In this document: positions 45,271-54,124 of the stretch, one piece after another | Numbering within the stretch: the stretch's first letter is position 1 | Layout: each line of letters begins with the position of its first letter | From: Mycolicibacterium cosmeticum | GTDB taxonomy: Bacteria; Actinomycetota; Actinomycetes; Mycobacteriales; Mycobacteriaceae | Assembly (NCBI GenBank): GCA_016197365.1 | Contig: JACPVS010000001.1 | Coordinates: 1 to 59,954 of the forward strand | Length of the DNA stretch: 59,954 bases | Direction: 5' to 3' | Position numbers and translations under genes: made by a program | The notes under the pieces: generated by a model | Seen by the model: the letters and a program-made list of their open reading frames with translations, nothing else | Databases searched by the model: none | Told to the model about the DNA's origin: nothing

Positions 45271-46343
45271 GAGTTCTCCTGGAGGGCCGAAGTGAGCTGG
45301 TCGTGGTCCATGGCGTGGACGGTGTAACCCCGATATCCGGTTACCGTTTCGGCGGCGACCATCGCGTTGACGATCGCCTCCTCGGTGGCTTCGATGGTCA
45401 GATCGAACAGCAGGTCCATCAGCTGCGGTCCCACCATGCGCAGCGGAATCTCGGGCTGGATCAACGTGGCGTCCTCGACGATCCCGTACGGGGGGATCCC
45501 GCGGTTGCCCGTCGAAAACGCGAGCATCAGGTCACCGCTGTACTGCTCGCCGGTTCCGCCGAGCCTGCCGACAGCCAGTGCCGAGCGCTGCGCCAGCCGT
45601 TGGCATTGGTGCGGCAGCAGCGGCGCGTTGGTGGCGACGATGACGATGATCGAACCCGACCCCGGTGCATAGCCCGGCGGGTACGCGGGCAATGGCACGT
45701 CCTGTTGGGTGATGGGCACGCCGTTGATGCGAAGCCGTTCACGGCGACCGTGATTGGCCTGTACCAGCACGCCGACGGTGTAGCCGAGTACCCGCGATGC
45801 GGTGCCGGTGCCGCCCTTGAACTGGTGGCAGATCATGCCGGTGCCGCCGCCGGTGTTACCCTCGGCGACCGGTCCGTCGGACGCGGACTCCAGCGCCGCG
45901 CGGACGTGCTCGGGCCGGACGTGAAAACCGTTGATGTCGTTGAGGAAACCGTCATAGGTCTCGCCCACGACGGGCAGCGACCAGTAGATCCCGTCACCAC
46001 GGACCCGCACCTGCTCGGCCACCAGCGCGTCACGCACCACCCCGACGCTGTGGGTGTTGGTCAGTCCGATCGCGGTGGTGAGTTCACCGGATTCCCGGAT
46101 CCATTCCAGTCCGGTCAGTTCGCCGCTGCCATTGAGCACGTGCGAGCCGGCGAACACCGGTTCGGTCCAGATGTCGTCGTGCGGGATGACCACGGTGACG
46201 CCGGTGTTGATCCCCTCGCCCCGCAGGGTGGTCTGGCCGACGCGCACTCCGGGCACGTCGGTGATGGCGTTGTGTGGGCCGGTGGGATGTTCCCCGATGA
46301 CCGCGCCGAGGTCTCTGGCACGCATTGGTTCCGCCCCATTCAT
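45267..46343 (-). CDS. P1-family aminopeptidase (DmpA/BapA, N-terminal nucleophile fold)
   Basis: This encodes 358 residues. GNTGGGTGMICHQFKGGTGTAS is the conserved region, and the autocleavage site is the Gly230-Ser231 bond in PGSGSIIVIVATNAPLLPHQ, Ser231 becoming the nucleophile. Members release N-terminal amino acids, D-amino acids or beta-amino acids from peptides and amides. No signal peptide. ATG 46343 is used. It is divergent from a TetR gene across an 79-bp gap with a strong palindrome. Confidence 0.92.
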   Translation of the reverse strand: MNGAEPMRARDLGAVIGEHPTGPHNAITDVPGVRVGQTTLRGEGINTGVTVVIPHDDIWTEPVFAGSHVLNGSGELTGLEWIRESGELTTAIGLTNTHSVGVVRDALVAEQVRVRGDGIYWSLPVVGETYDGFLNDINGFHVRPEHVRAALESASDGPVAEGNTGGGTGMICHQFKGGTGTASRVLGYTVGVLVQANHGRRERLRINGVPITQQDVPLPAYPPGYAPGSGSIIVIVATNAPLLPHQCQRLAQRSALAVGRLGGTGEQYSGDLMLAFSTGNRGIPPYGIVEDATLIQPEIPLRMVGPQLMDLLFDLTIEATEEAIVNAMVAAETVTGYRGYTVHAMDHDQLTSALQENS

Positions 46344-46348
46344 CGAGA

Positions 46349-46373
46349 GTTATTTTCCTAACTGGAAAAGAAC
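46349..46373. promoter_or_regulatory. TetR operator between peptidase/permease operon and tetR
   Basis: TTTTCC (46353-46358) and GGAAAA (46364-46369) flank a TAACT centre. Outer GTT (46349-46351) and AAC (46371-46373) also pair, giving ten-base half sites with one mismatch. It begins 5 bp upstream of the peptidase ATG and would block its transcription. Confidence 0.78.
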
Positions 46374-46422
46374 TATGCGCCGGAGCGACCCAACCCGCAA
46401 CAGAACGGGCAAGATTGGTGCC

Positions 46423-47034
46423 ATGGCCCGGCCGAACAAGCAGGTGGAACGGCGTCGCGACATCATGGATGCCGCGATCGCACTGATCGAGCGTCATGAC
46501 CTGGCCACCCTCAAGCTGGCCGACGTCGCCGAGGAACTGGGGCTGACCACCAACGCGGTGCGCTACTACTTCAAGGACATGACGCAGCTGCTCTCGGAGC
46601 TCGCGTTGCGGTCTGACGTGCGGTTCTACGACGACCGCCTGCAGCTGCAGAGCGCGACGGGGGACGCGGGCGAGCAGCTGGCGCTGACCATGGCCGCCGG
46701 CCTGCCGACCGGGCCCGACGACGCCGAGTGGCGCGCGATCTGGCGCGCCGTGCTCTCGGCGGGCTTCGAACTCGATCAGCGCAGTGACGTGCAGGGCATC
46801 TACCACCGGCAGGTCGACCTCTACACGGATCTGCTCGTGTCGGGGGAGCGGCGTGAGGCGTTCCGGCTGCAACAGCCGGCTCGCGATATCGCCATGACAC
46901 TGATGTCCATGGAGGACTACTTCGGGTATCGCATCGTCGCGCGCGACCCGTTGCTCAGCCGCGCGGTGGGGCTGCGACTCATGCGGCAGTACGCGGAACT
47001 CGCGGCCGGGGTGGCACTTCCCGAGATCGACTGA
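46423..47034 (+). CDS. TetR-family regulator of the peptidase/permease operon
   Basis: This encodes 203 residues. HTH: LADVAEELGLTTNAVRYYFK, about residues 37-56. ATG 46423 (MARPNKQVERRRD) is the usual TetR N-terminus; the frame is open upstream over the peptidase gene and that part was rejected. The divergent arrangement and the single strong palindrome argue that it represses the DmpA-permease operon. The inducer may be a peptide, amide or amine. Confidence 0.9.
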   Translation: MARPNKQVERRRDIMDAAIALIERHDLATLKLADVAEELGLTTNAVRYYFKDMTQLLSELALRSDVRFYDDRLQLQSATGDAGEQLALTMAAGLPTGPDDAEWRAIWRAVLSAGFELDQRSDVQGIYHRQVDLYTDLLVSGERREAFRLQQPARDIAMTLMSMEDYFGYRIVARDPLLSRAVGLRLMRQYAELAAGVALPEID

Positions 47035-47089
47035 GTCGATGAGTTTCGTCCCGTGCAGTGGTCGATATGGGAGAGGAAGGGAGACAAGC

Positions 47090-47485
47090 GTGAGCGCAGA
47101 AGCCGAGATCCGCACCCTGATCACCCGATGGGTCGACGGCATCCGGGGTTGCGACCTGGAGGCCGTCACGGCGGCGCACTCCGACGACGTCGTGATGTTC
47201 GACGTGCCGCCGCCCTATGACGGTGTTCGTGGAGCGCAGGCCTACCGCGAGTCCTGGCCCCCGTTCTTCGAATTCATCCGCAGCGGAGCCGATTTCGAGT
47301 TGCTCGAACTTCACGTCGAGGCAGGCGAGGATGTTGCCTTCGCCTACGGTCTGTTGAAATGCGCCGGGGCCAAAGAGTTCGAGGACAACCCGGACAACCG
47401 GCTGCGGCTGTCCATGGGTCTGCGTCGAGTCGGCGACCAGTGGCAGATCGCCCACGAGCACCACTCGTTCCCCGACGCGACCTAG
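47090..47485 (+). CDS. SnoaL/ketosteroid-isomerase-like (NTF2-fold) protein
   Basis: This encodes 131 residues: EIRTLITRWVDGIRGCDLEAVTAAHSDDVVMFDV, then WPPFFEFIRSGADFELLELHVEAGEDVAFAYGLL and QWQIAHEHHSFP. This is the DUF4440/SnoaL-like cone fold. GTG 47090 has an excellent GGAAGGGAG Shine-Dalgarno; the ATG at 47039 has none. Function unknown. It probably shares a transcript with the upstream tetR and ends one base from the convergent metalloprotease. Confidence 0.82.
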   Translation: MSAEAEIRTLITRWVDGIRGCDLEAVTAAHSDDVVMFDVPPPYDGVRGAQAYRESWPPFFEFIRSGADFELLELHVEAGEDVAFAYGLLKCAGAKEFEDNPDNRLRLSMGLRRVGDQWQIAHEHHSFPDAT

Positions 47486-47486
47486 G

Positions 47487-50400
47487 CTACAGCTGCATCG
47501 GTGCGGGCGAGGTCACCGTCGTGACGTAGATGTTGTCCCCGGGACGTGCCAGCACGAACGACAGCGGCCGCCCATCGTGCAGGTCCTGTGCGGTCTGCTG
47601 GTGGAACCCGACGGTCACGAAGCCGTTTCTGATGCGGGCGTTGGTGAGCTCGGCGTGCTCGGGATCGTCGTCGGGCCAGACCGCGCAGTGCAGGTTGCCC
47701 GAGGAGACCTTGTGCCATTGGCCGTTCTGCTGTGACCGGACGCGGGCGGACACCCCTTCGACGGTGTAGGAGATCTCGTCGATGAGCACCCGCAGCCCGG
47801 AGCGCAACGTCAGCCCGCAGCCGAACACGGTTCGGGGTGTGTCGCATTCGGTGCTCTCCGGGAGCACCGAGGACGTCACTGCCACGTGGTGGTCCCGGCC
47901 GTTGATCTCCTCGATGTGGCGGTCGAATTCCTTGCCGTGCAACGGATCCCCGGCCAAACTCTCGTAGGCCAGATCGATGGTTCGGGTTTGCCCCGGATCG
48001 AGCTCGAGCCACGCGTTGCCGAGGTAGACCCGGTACCACGGGGTGCTCTGTGTGACATCGAATTGGTATGTCGCCCTGCGCTCGAGCGTGTTGGTCGCCG
48101 TTGCGGCAGTGGCGTGGCGGTCCGACGGAGAGCCGTGCCCGACGGGGGCGGTGTCGAAATTGGACTGGGCCCAGTTGTCGAAGACGACGATCTCCTTGCT
48201 CTCGGGATGCGCTTCGTCGAAGTACTTCTTGATCTCGACGCGCACGCAGAAGTGCGTCGCCTCGACTCGGGTGTCGCCGACGGGCACCGAGGACTCCAAG
48301 GGCCAGGCGACCCGCACGGTCTTCTTGTCCTTCTTGGGTACCAAGAACGGCTCCGGCGGCACGAGTTCACGCCATTCTTCGGACCCGGTGAGGGTGAAAG
48401 GCAGCCACTTGACGGTGATTTCGGCCTTCGTCGCTTCCAGTGACCCGACGTTGTGCACGGTGACGTCGATGAAGTTCGTCGCACCCTTGACCACATTGGG
48501 CACGGCAGCACCCGCAGCACTGACGAGTTTGATGTCCTCGCTCTTGAGGTTTCCGTTGCCGGGGGCGGGGTGCACCAACAACTGGGGTCGGTGGGCTTCG
48601 AGGTACTCGACCGTGACCTCGGCGGTGTCGTCCTCGAACGGCGGCGCGAGTCGGTTCAGCGTCAGCACGAAGTCGTGCATCCGCTCTGGGTTGGTGGTAT
48701 CGCTGTCGCGGTAGTTCGTGTCGGCGAGGTGGAGGACGGGTCCGTCGCCGTCGACGTCCTCGGGGAGGCGCAGGATGGGCGGGCGCGCCGTTTCGCCACC
48801 GCGCCAACGCACGTCGGTACCGATGATGGCCTTGTCGTCGTCGGCGATCACGCTGGGCTTGAGGAGCTGGTCGCCGAGTTGACCGGGTTGGGTGCGACGG
48901 TATTCGAACAGGTAACTCCAGTCGTCACTGATCGGTATCTCGATACCCGCCACGCGCCCGTCCGTCGGGCCGCCGGCTTCGACGGTTTCGATCGACTGCA
49001 ACCGGACGGTGTCACCGGTGGGGTTGGCCGTGAAGTCGAAGCGGCGCAACCACGCCGGGTCGATCCAGCCCAAGGCCGTGCGGTTCGCCAGGCTGAAGTG
49101 CGGCAGATACTCGGAGCTGTGCATGAGGTCCATGCCGCCCACTTCGCGCGCCTCTACCTCAGCGGTGAAGTCGCCCCTGTTGTAGAGATCTTTCAAGCCC
49201 AGATTGTGTCCGAACTCGTGGCAGAGGGTGCGGCTGACGTCGCCGATCGGCGCAGCGGCGGGATACACATCGGACATGAACGAGACCGGTCGCTCGAACT
49301 GGGTGAAGGTGGTCGGCTGGCCCGGAGGTGCCTCGGTCTTGCGCCACAGCTTGGTCGGATCAGCGTGACCCCATACGTATTTGGTCGGCAGATCGGGATT
49401 TCCGGCACCCATCGGAACGGGCCCGTCGGAACCCGAACGGATCACGAAGACGAACGAGTCGGCCAAGGCGATCGTGTTGACGCCCCCGGGCATATCGGCG
49501 AAGAACGTGCTGACGGCGCCCGCCATCTCCTTCTTGCCCTTGGGGGTGGACAGCCAGCCCGCGTCGGCACCACCGCGCTGCTTGAACGCATCGCCCCAAC
49601 CCATCTCGACCTTGATGGGGCCGAATACTTTGTCGCCGACCAGCTTGACGGTCATGCCGCGGCCATTGGGATCGGGGACGAAGGCCGAAACCTCCTCGTA
49701 GTAGTGACGCAGCGACGCGCCCCCGCCGATTGCGAGATCCTTCCATTGGTTGCGGGTGGCTTCCTCGTCGTCGTACTTGCGGTCGTTGAGAAACAGCAGC
49801 ACGGTCAGCACACGCCACTCCCGCGGCGGCGGGAGAACACGGTAGCCCGCGATGCCGCCGGTTCCGCCCCAGTCCATCAGCGTGGCACCGACATCGCCGG
49901 TGACCGCGACCGGCGGCCCGGCAACATCGTCGGGCCACAGCGTCGTCACCCGGAAGCGCCGCACCGCCAGCAGGCTGCCGTCGGCCGTGTTGGTGGCTTC
50001 CACATGGAATTCGCCGCGCAGGTAGCCGGCCAGCAGCATCACCGATTCGGTGCCGTCGGGAGTCGGCGGCTCGACGCCGAGCGAGATCGAGCCGGCGTCG
50101 AATCCTTCGCGCACCGAGTACGTGACGTCGCCGGGGGTGAGACCCAGCGTGGGCAGATCGACGAGCAGGCGCGCATACCCCGTGGCCACGAGCGGAGCCA
50201 GGGGAACCGTGATGGGCAGCTCGCCTTCCTCCAGGTCCCATTCCAGAGCGTGCAGATTCGAGCCGGCGGCGACCAGCACCAGCGATCCCCAGCGCGTCAG
50301 ACCGGCAGCGGGCACGGGGCCGGGTAGCGGTACGGTCACCGATTCGGCGCCGTCCCAGAAGGTCAGTACGTCGGTGTTGGCGGCCGGGTCGAATCGCGTG

Positions 50401-51014
50401 GCGAACACCCCGAGGGCGCCCGCTGTGGGCGCGTAGGCGATGTGGTCGTAGTCCTCGGTGGTGACTCTGTCGACGGTGCCGTCGTCGAGGTTGACAGTCG
50501 TCAACGTCCGGCCGCTGCCGGCGACAGCCGAGAACACGAGCGCGGTGCGCCCGTCGGCGTCGACGTTCAGGGTGCGGGCGCCTTCGAGGTCTGCGGCGAG
50601 CACCTCGATATCCCCGGTCTCCAGGTCGCAGCGCAACAGCTGAGGCAGCGTTCCGTCCGGCAAGGAATCGGCAAGTATCAGCAGCGCATCGGCATCGGGG
50701 TGCTCGTCGAGAGCCAGTACATAGCTGGGCAGCTGGGTCAGTACCCGTGCGTGGTCACGGTCCGCGTTGTCCCGGCCGACGACCAACACCGTGCCTTCCG
50801 ATTCGCCGACGGCCAGCCGGATGCCGTCGGCCAGTTGGACGACGCCGACCGGGGTGAGGAAGCCGGTGCCGAGTTCGGCGACCGTTCCGTCGAACAGCCG
50901 GATTGCGAGGAGACGCCCGTCGGCGGTTGCTGCATAGACGCTGTTGCGTGACGCGACGAAGCGCACGCTGTCGGGCACGACGTCGGTTCCGGTTGGGATG
51001 GTTCTCAGGTACAT
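47487..51014 (-). CDS. Giant M6-like zinc metalloprotease with N-terminal beta-propeller
   Basis: This encodes 1175 residues. Residues about 1-330 contain repeated blade-like segments (VYAATADGRLLAIRLFDGTV, LLILADSLPDGTLPQLLRCDLETG). The protease region holds HEFGHNLGLKD with His599, Glu600, His603 and Asp609, followed by GGMDLM with the Met-turn at 631, the pattern of the M6 immune-inhibitor-A group. The C-terminal 350 residues contain CARDB-like segments (DVTVHNVGSLEATKAEI). There is no signal peptide or membrane helix. The start is the ATG at 51014 after a weak GGGGG; the longer frame upstream is not protein-like. No obvious partner gene. Confidence 0.85.
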   Translation of the reverse strand: MYLRTIPTGTDVVPDSVRFVASRNSVYAATADGRLLAIRLFDGTVAELGTGFLTPVGVVQLADGIRLAVGESEGTVLVVGRDNADRDHARVLTQLPSYVLALDEHPDADALLILADSLPDGTLPQLLRCDLETGDIEVLAADLEGARTLNVDADGRTALVFSAVAGSGRTLTTVNLDDGTVDRVTTEDYDHIAYAPTAGALGVFATRFDPAANTDVLTFWDGAESVTVPLPGPVPAAGLTRWGSLVLVAAGSNLHALEWDLEEGELPITVPLAPLVATGYARLLVDLPTLGLTPGDVTYSVREGFDAGSISLGVEPPTPDGTESVMLLAGYLRGEFHVEATNTADGSLLAVRRFRVTTLWPDDVAGPPVAVTGDVGATLMDWGGTGGIAGYRVLPPPREWRVLTVLLFLNDRKYDDEEATRNQWKDLAIGGGASLRHYYEEVSAFVPDPNGRGMTVKLVGDKVFGPIKVEMGWGDAFKQRGGADAGWLSTPKGKKEMAGAVSTFFADMPGGVNTIALADSFVFVIRSGSDGPVPMGAGNPDLPTKYVWGHADPTKLWRKTEAPPGQPTTFTQFERPVSFMSDVYPAAAPIGDVSRTLCHEFGHNLGLKDLYNRGDFTAEVEAREVGGMDLMHSSEYLPHFSLANRTALGWIDPAWLRRFDFTANPTGDTVRLQSIETVEAGGPTDGRVAGIEIPISDDWSYLFEYRRTQPGQLGDQLLKPSVIADDDKAIIGTDVRWRGGETARPPILRLPEDVDGDGPVLHLADTNYRDSDTTNPERMHDFVLTLNRLAPPFEDDTAEVTVEYLEAHRPQLLVHPAPGNGNLKSEDIKLVSAAGAAVPNVVKGATNFIDVTVHNVGSLEATKAEITVKWLPFTLTGSEEWRELVPPEPFLVPKKDKKTVRVAWPLESSVPVGDTRVEATHFCVRVEIKKYFDEAHPESKEIVVFDNWAQSNFDTAPVGHGSPSDRHATAATATNTLERRATYQFDVTQSTPWYRVYLGNAWLELDPGQTRTIDLAYESLAGDPLHGKEFDRHIEEINGRDHHVAVTSSVLPESTECDTPRTVFGCGLTLRSGLRVLIDEISYTVEGVSARVRSQQNGQWHKVSSGNLHCAVWPDDDPEHAELTNARIRNGFVTVGFHQQTAQDLHDGRPLSFVLARPGDNIYVTTVTSPAPMQL

Positions 51015-51531
51015 GGCGCGTCCCCCCGATGGTGGCCTGTGGTTCGGCCAGTCAAACAGGGAGCATCCTGTCAAGCGACTGAAAGTGCCTTTGTTCTCCT
51101 GAAATTCGTACGGTCGAAGGACACCGGGAGCTGCACCGTTCTTTGCTGTGACACTCCGGCTGCGGGGGCTGACGGGCCAAATCACCGCCAGGGGCGTCAA
51201 TTTCGCGCTTTCGCGGTGGGGGTGCGATCCCCCGGGATGCGAATCGCGGGTCCCGGCGACTCGCCAAATATCCAGTGAAGTGGTCATATTCGAGCCGGCA
51301 TATCCGGTCCTTGGAGCGTCATGTTGTCCGGCAGCATGTTCGGTGGTCCCGAAGTCGTTTCGGCAAACCAGCTGCCGACGCAGAGCAAAGGGGCCCGCCA
51401 GGCCAGTGAGCGAAATGGTTGTTCATCCAGCGGCGGATATCGGCCAGAACACCGCCGGGGCGGCGAAGCGGCTGTCTATGCTCAGCACTGCTGATTGACG
51501 AATACGTCAATATCGAGATCAGGAGCCCCCC
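51015..51531. other. Intergenic region, 517 bp, no supported gene
   Basis: The region lies between the metalloprotease and the excalibur gene, which diverge. The short frames here have no Shine-Dalgarno or family-like sequence. It holds a 7-bp inverted repeat, ATTGACG-AATA-CGTCAAT (51494-51511), 20 bp before ATG 51532, which may be a regulator site for the small gene. I see no clear promoter for the protease. Confidence 0.55.
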
Positions 51532-51726
51532 ATGCTTGTTCGAATTTTGTTCGTTGCTGCCGGAATCGCGATGGCGGGCTCCGTGTTCGCACCCATCGCC
51601 GCGGCCGCCCCGTACCCGAACTGCACGGCGGCCAAGGCCGACGGCGCCTGCAACATCCCCTCGACGTCGGACAAGTACCAGTCCAAGCTCGACCGCGATG
51701 GAGACGGCCTCGGCTGCGAGTGCTGA
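51532..51726 (+). CDS. Small secreted excalibur-domain protein, 64 residues
   Basis: The signal peptide (MLVRILFVAAGIAMAGSVFAPIAAAA) is followed by PYPNCTAAKADGACNIP and the excalibur Ca2+-binding motif DRDGDGLGCEC at the C-terminus (PF05901). The four Cys likely form disulfides. It probably binds calcium outside the cell; role unknown. AGGAG at 51521-51525 precedes the ATG. Confidence 0.85.
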   Translation: MLVRILFVAAGIAMAGSVFAPIAAAAPYPNCTAAKADGACNIPSTSDKYQSKLDRDGDGLGCEC

Positions 51727-51753
51727 TCATGGGGCGGTCGGTACGGTGTCCCG

Positions 51754-52035
51754 GTGCACGACACCTACGAGCAAGACGACGAAACCATCGAGTTGGTCGA
51801 TGAGGACGACGAGCAGGCCGCCAACGGGTCGACCCTCTCGATCCGCAACGCTGACGGGGACGAGGTGGTGAGCATCTTCGCGACCGCCGACGAATGGAAC
51901 GTGCACCTGCAGCCCGGCGGGGCCATTCGCAACGCCTTCCTCGGGTCACGCGCGGATTCGCCCGTCTGGGTCAGCAGCGTGGACGGCGACATCGAGCGTG
52001 ACGAGGACGGAACCTACGTCATCCGTCTCGGCTGA
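51754..52035 (+). CDS. Acidic hypothetical protein, 93 residues
   Basis: Residues about 4-22 are mostly Asp and Glu, followed by a beta-rich part (STLSIRNADGDEVVSIFATADEWNVHLQPGG). No signal peptide. I do not recognise a family. TACGGT (51742-51747), exactly six bases before GTG 51754, supports a leaderless transcript and this start. It lies 27 bp after the excalibur gene in the same orientation. Confidence 0.6.
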   Translation: MHDTYEQDDETIELVDEDDEQAANGSTLSIRNADGDEVVSIFATADEWNVHLQPGGAIRNAFLGSRADSPVWVSSVDGDIERDEDGTYVIRLG

Positions 52036-52068
52036 GGTTGTCGGACGTCCTTGGCAAGCTGACGCCCC

Positions 52069-52830
52069 ATGAGTGAAGTATCGGTGGCCTCGCGACGGTC
52101 GTTGGCCACTACCCGGACCGCCGCGGCGGTCATCACGGTCGGAATCGGGATCGCCAGCTTCGTACTGTCCTTCACGGCGTTGGCCGACCTCGCCGTCCGG
52201 GCCGGCATCTCCGAGCGGCTGGCGTGGCTGTGGCCACTCATCGTCGACGGCACCATCCTGCAGGCGACCATGGCCATCGTCGCGCTCGCGGGAGTCGAGG
52301 GGCAGCAGCGCAATCGGCGCTACTTCTGGATCGTCCTGGCGATCTCGGCTGCGGTAAGCGTGGTCGGGAACGGTTGGCATGCAGTGCTTCCCGGCTCGGC
52401 GCCCTTGAGTCCGTGGCTGGCGGCGGCGATCGCGGTGGTGGCGCCGGTGAGCCTGTTGGCGGCGACCCATGGGCTGAGCCTGTTGATCAGGGTGTCGGTC
52501 CCACGAGCTCCGCTACTGGACGCTCCGACCGCGCGGCCGGACGTGTCGCCGGTGGTCGTGGAACCGGTCGAGGTGGAATCCGCGCCTGTCATCGTGGACG
52601 AGGCGCACCAGCCGTGGATTGACGTCGCCGACGTGATCGTTGCCCGGGGCGGTCATGCCGACGTCGACACGGTGGCTGCCGCCCTGCATCTGAGTTTCGA
52701 GCGCAACCTCAGCCCGAAGTCGATCGGTCGACAGCTGGGGGTGGAGCAGGATCTGATCTTGGACATCATCACCGTCGGTGACGAGCTGATCGGCTCGGGT
52801 GATGTGCGTGTGGAGCGGGTCGGGGTCTGA
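52069..52830 (+). CDS. DUF2637-family membrane protein
   Basis: This encodes 253 residues. Four hydrophobic segments in the first 145 residues, including LAWLWPLIVDGTILQATMAIVAL, match DUF2637. That family is frequent in actinomycete mobile elements next to replication or excision genes. The C-terminal 80 residues (HADVDTVAAALHLSFERNLSPKSIGRQLGVEQDLI) look like a DNA-binding helix-turn-helix. There is no integrase beside it here, so it may be a relic or a chromosomal adaptation. ATG 52069 has no strong Shine-Dalgarno. It ends at a hairpin. Confidence 0.8.
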   Translation: MSEVSVASRRSLATTRTAAAVITVGIGIASFVLSFTALADLAVRAGISERLAWLWPLIVDGTILQATMAIVALAGVEGQQRNRRYFWIVLAISAAVSVVGNGWHAVLPGSAPLSPWLAAAIAVVAPVSLLAATHGLSLLIRVSVPRAPLLDAPTARPDVSPVVVEPVEVESAPVIVDEAHQPWIDVADVIVARGGHADVDTVAAALHLSFERNLSPKSIGRQLGVEQDLILDIITVGDELIGSGDVRVERVGV

Positions 52831-52845
52831 CCCGGCGCGACGGAA

Positions 52846-52881
52846 ACCGTTGCCCCACCGCGATGCTGGTGGGGCAACGGT
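52846..52881. terminator. Bidirectional terminator between DUF2637 and CAP-like genes
   Basis: ACCGTTGCCCCACC (52846-52859) pairs exactly with 52868-52881 around an 8-nt loop. It lies 15 bp past one stop and 9 bp from the convergent stop. Confidence 0.85.
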
Positions 52882-52890
52882 GTCACTGAG

Positions 52891-53796
52891 TCAGCGCGCG
52901 ACCAGTTCGTTGTTGCCGAGATCGATGGCCACCGGATCGGTCCACGGATCGCAATTCGATGCGAAAGGGAAGACTCTGCCGCACGACTGCATGCGGAAGT
53001 ACGCAGTAACGGGACCGGGCGCGGGCCGAGTGCCGAACAAGTAGTGCGGTTTGTCGCCGTCCCGCTCCTTCTGGCCGGAGAAGACAGGTTCGCCGCCGCC
53101 CTGCCGTTGGCCGAACCCGATGTTGTAGTGACTGACCGAGCACAGTGGGGGAGCCGGATCGTACCCAGGGCACTTCGGCAGGATCACCGACACATTGGCG
53201 TTACAGCTGTTGTACGTCGCGGTCAGGTTGATGATGGGACTGGTGCCCGCGGAACTGGTGAAGCAGGCCGGCGGTCCGTTGCCGCCAGGTGTGCCCACGA
53301 CCGCCGACGCGGCCCACTTGGTGCCGATGATCCAGACGGCGACCCCCATTTGCTTCATATCGCAATTGCTGATGAGGTCCCTGGTGGGATTGGCGTTCCA
53401 AAAGTCCAGTGCGCCTTGCGGTGTCAGGCCCTTGGGGTTGAAGACATTCATCTGCCCCCAGGCCGTGGGATTGAAGCCCTTGTCCTGCAGCAGCCCCAGC
53501 GTGTTCGACGTCAGGTTGCCGTTGTTTCCTGCCAACGTCTGCGCGTTGTGCACCGCGACGTCGACGAGCGCCTGTTGCGCCGGCTCATAGGGCGCGCAAC
53601 CGGCGGCCACGTGCTGCCTGTTGATCAGATCGGCCAGGTCACCTTCGGGGCTGGCCGTGGCCAGTGGCGCGGCCATGACGGACGCCGCGACGACGCCGCC
53701 GACCGCGAAGGCCGTCGCGATCGCACGCCATCGCGTCGTCGCCCGACGCCACAGCGTGGAATGGCCGCGGCGGTGTTCGTTGGTTGATTCGGTCAT
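52891..53796 (-). CDS. Secreted CAP-like (SCP/PR1) domain protein
   Basis: This encodes 301 residues. The N-terminus RATTRWRAIATAFAVGGVVAASVMAAPLATA is a long signal sequence. The first 150 mature residues (LADLINRQHVAAGCAPYEPAQQALVDVAVHNAQTLAGNNG and onward) resemble actinobacterial CAP-superfamily proteins, though the usual His/Glu pairs are not clear. The C-terminus has eight or so Cys. AAGGAG precedes ATG 53796. It is exported, possibly cell-wall or host interacting; function unknown. Confidence 0.72.
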   Translation of the reverse strand: MTESTNEHRRGHSTLWRRATTRWRAIATAFAVGGVVAASVMAAPLATASPEGDLADLINRQHVAAGCAPYEPAQQALVDVAVHNAQTLAGNNGNLTSNTLGLLQDKGFNPTAWGQMNVFNPKGLTPQGALDFWNANPTRDLISNCDMKQMGVAVWIIGTKWAASAVVGTPGGNGPPACFTSSAGTSPIINLTATYNSCNANVSVILPKCPGYDPAPPLCSVSHYNIGFGQRQGGGEPVFSGQKERDGDKPHYLFGTRPAPGPVTAYFRMQSCGRVFPFASNCDPWTDPVAIDLGNNELVAR

Positions 53797-54124
53797 TGTT
53801 TTTGTGCTCCTTCGGAAGTCGGCCGTTTTCACCCGGAACGGGCAAGATGCGACTGTGGCGAAGGTAGGACCGAGGACACGACCGCATCACGCGTAGTGGA
53901 CTACCTGTCAATTGGCAGCTAATACGCGTCGGTGTAGGTAGTGCGGGGTGCGCGACGCATAGCGCTTCTGGCGGAAGTGCTTGGGGCACTGCGCGATACG
54001 GTGAGATCGCGGTCTGTGGTTCAGCGTGATGCCGGCTCGGGTTGCTGTCGTGGTGGTGTCGGTGGCAACGCCATCCGTGGAGGATGAGTGTGATCGTCCT
54101 TCATCCGACCCGCGTTGCCAAGGG
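53797..54124. other. Intergenic region, 328 bp, no supported gene
   Basis: The region lies between the CAP-like gene and the TetR gene, both on the minus strand. On that strand TTGACA occurs near 53910 and could be a -35 for the CAP-like gene, but I see no matching -10. Small frames here have no start signals. Confidence 0.5.

Noticed and set aside
51148..51498. 116-codon plus-strand frame in the protease upstream gap
   Set aside because: It has no Shine-Dalgarno, no family-like sequence, and odd composition with scattered Cys.
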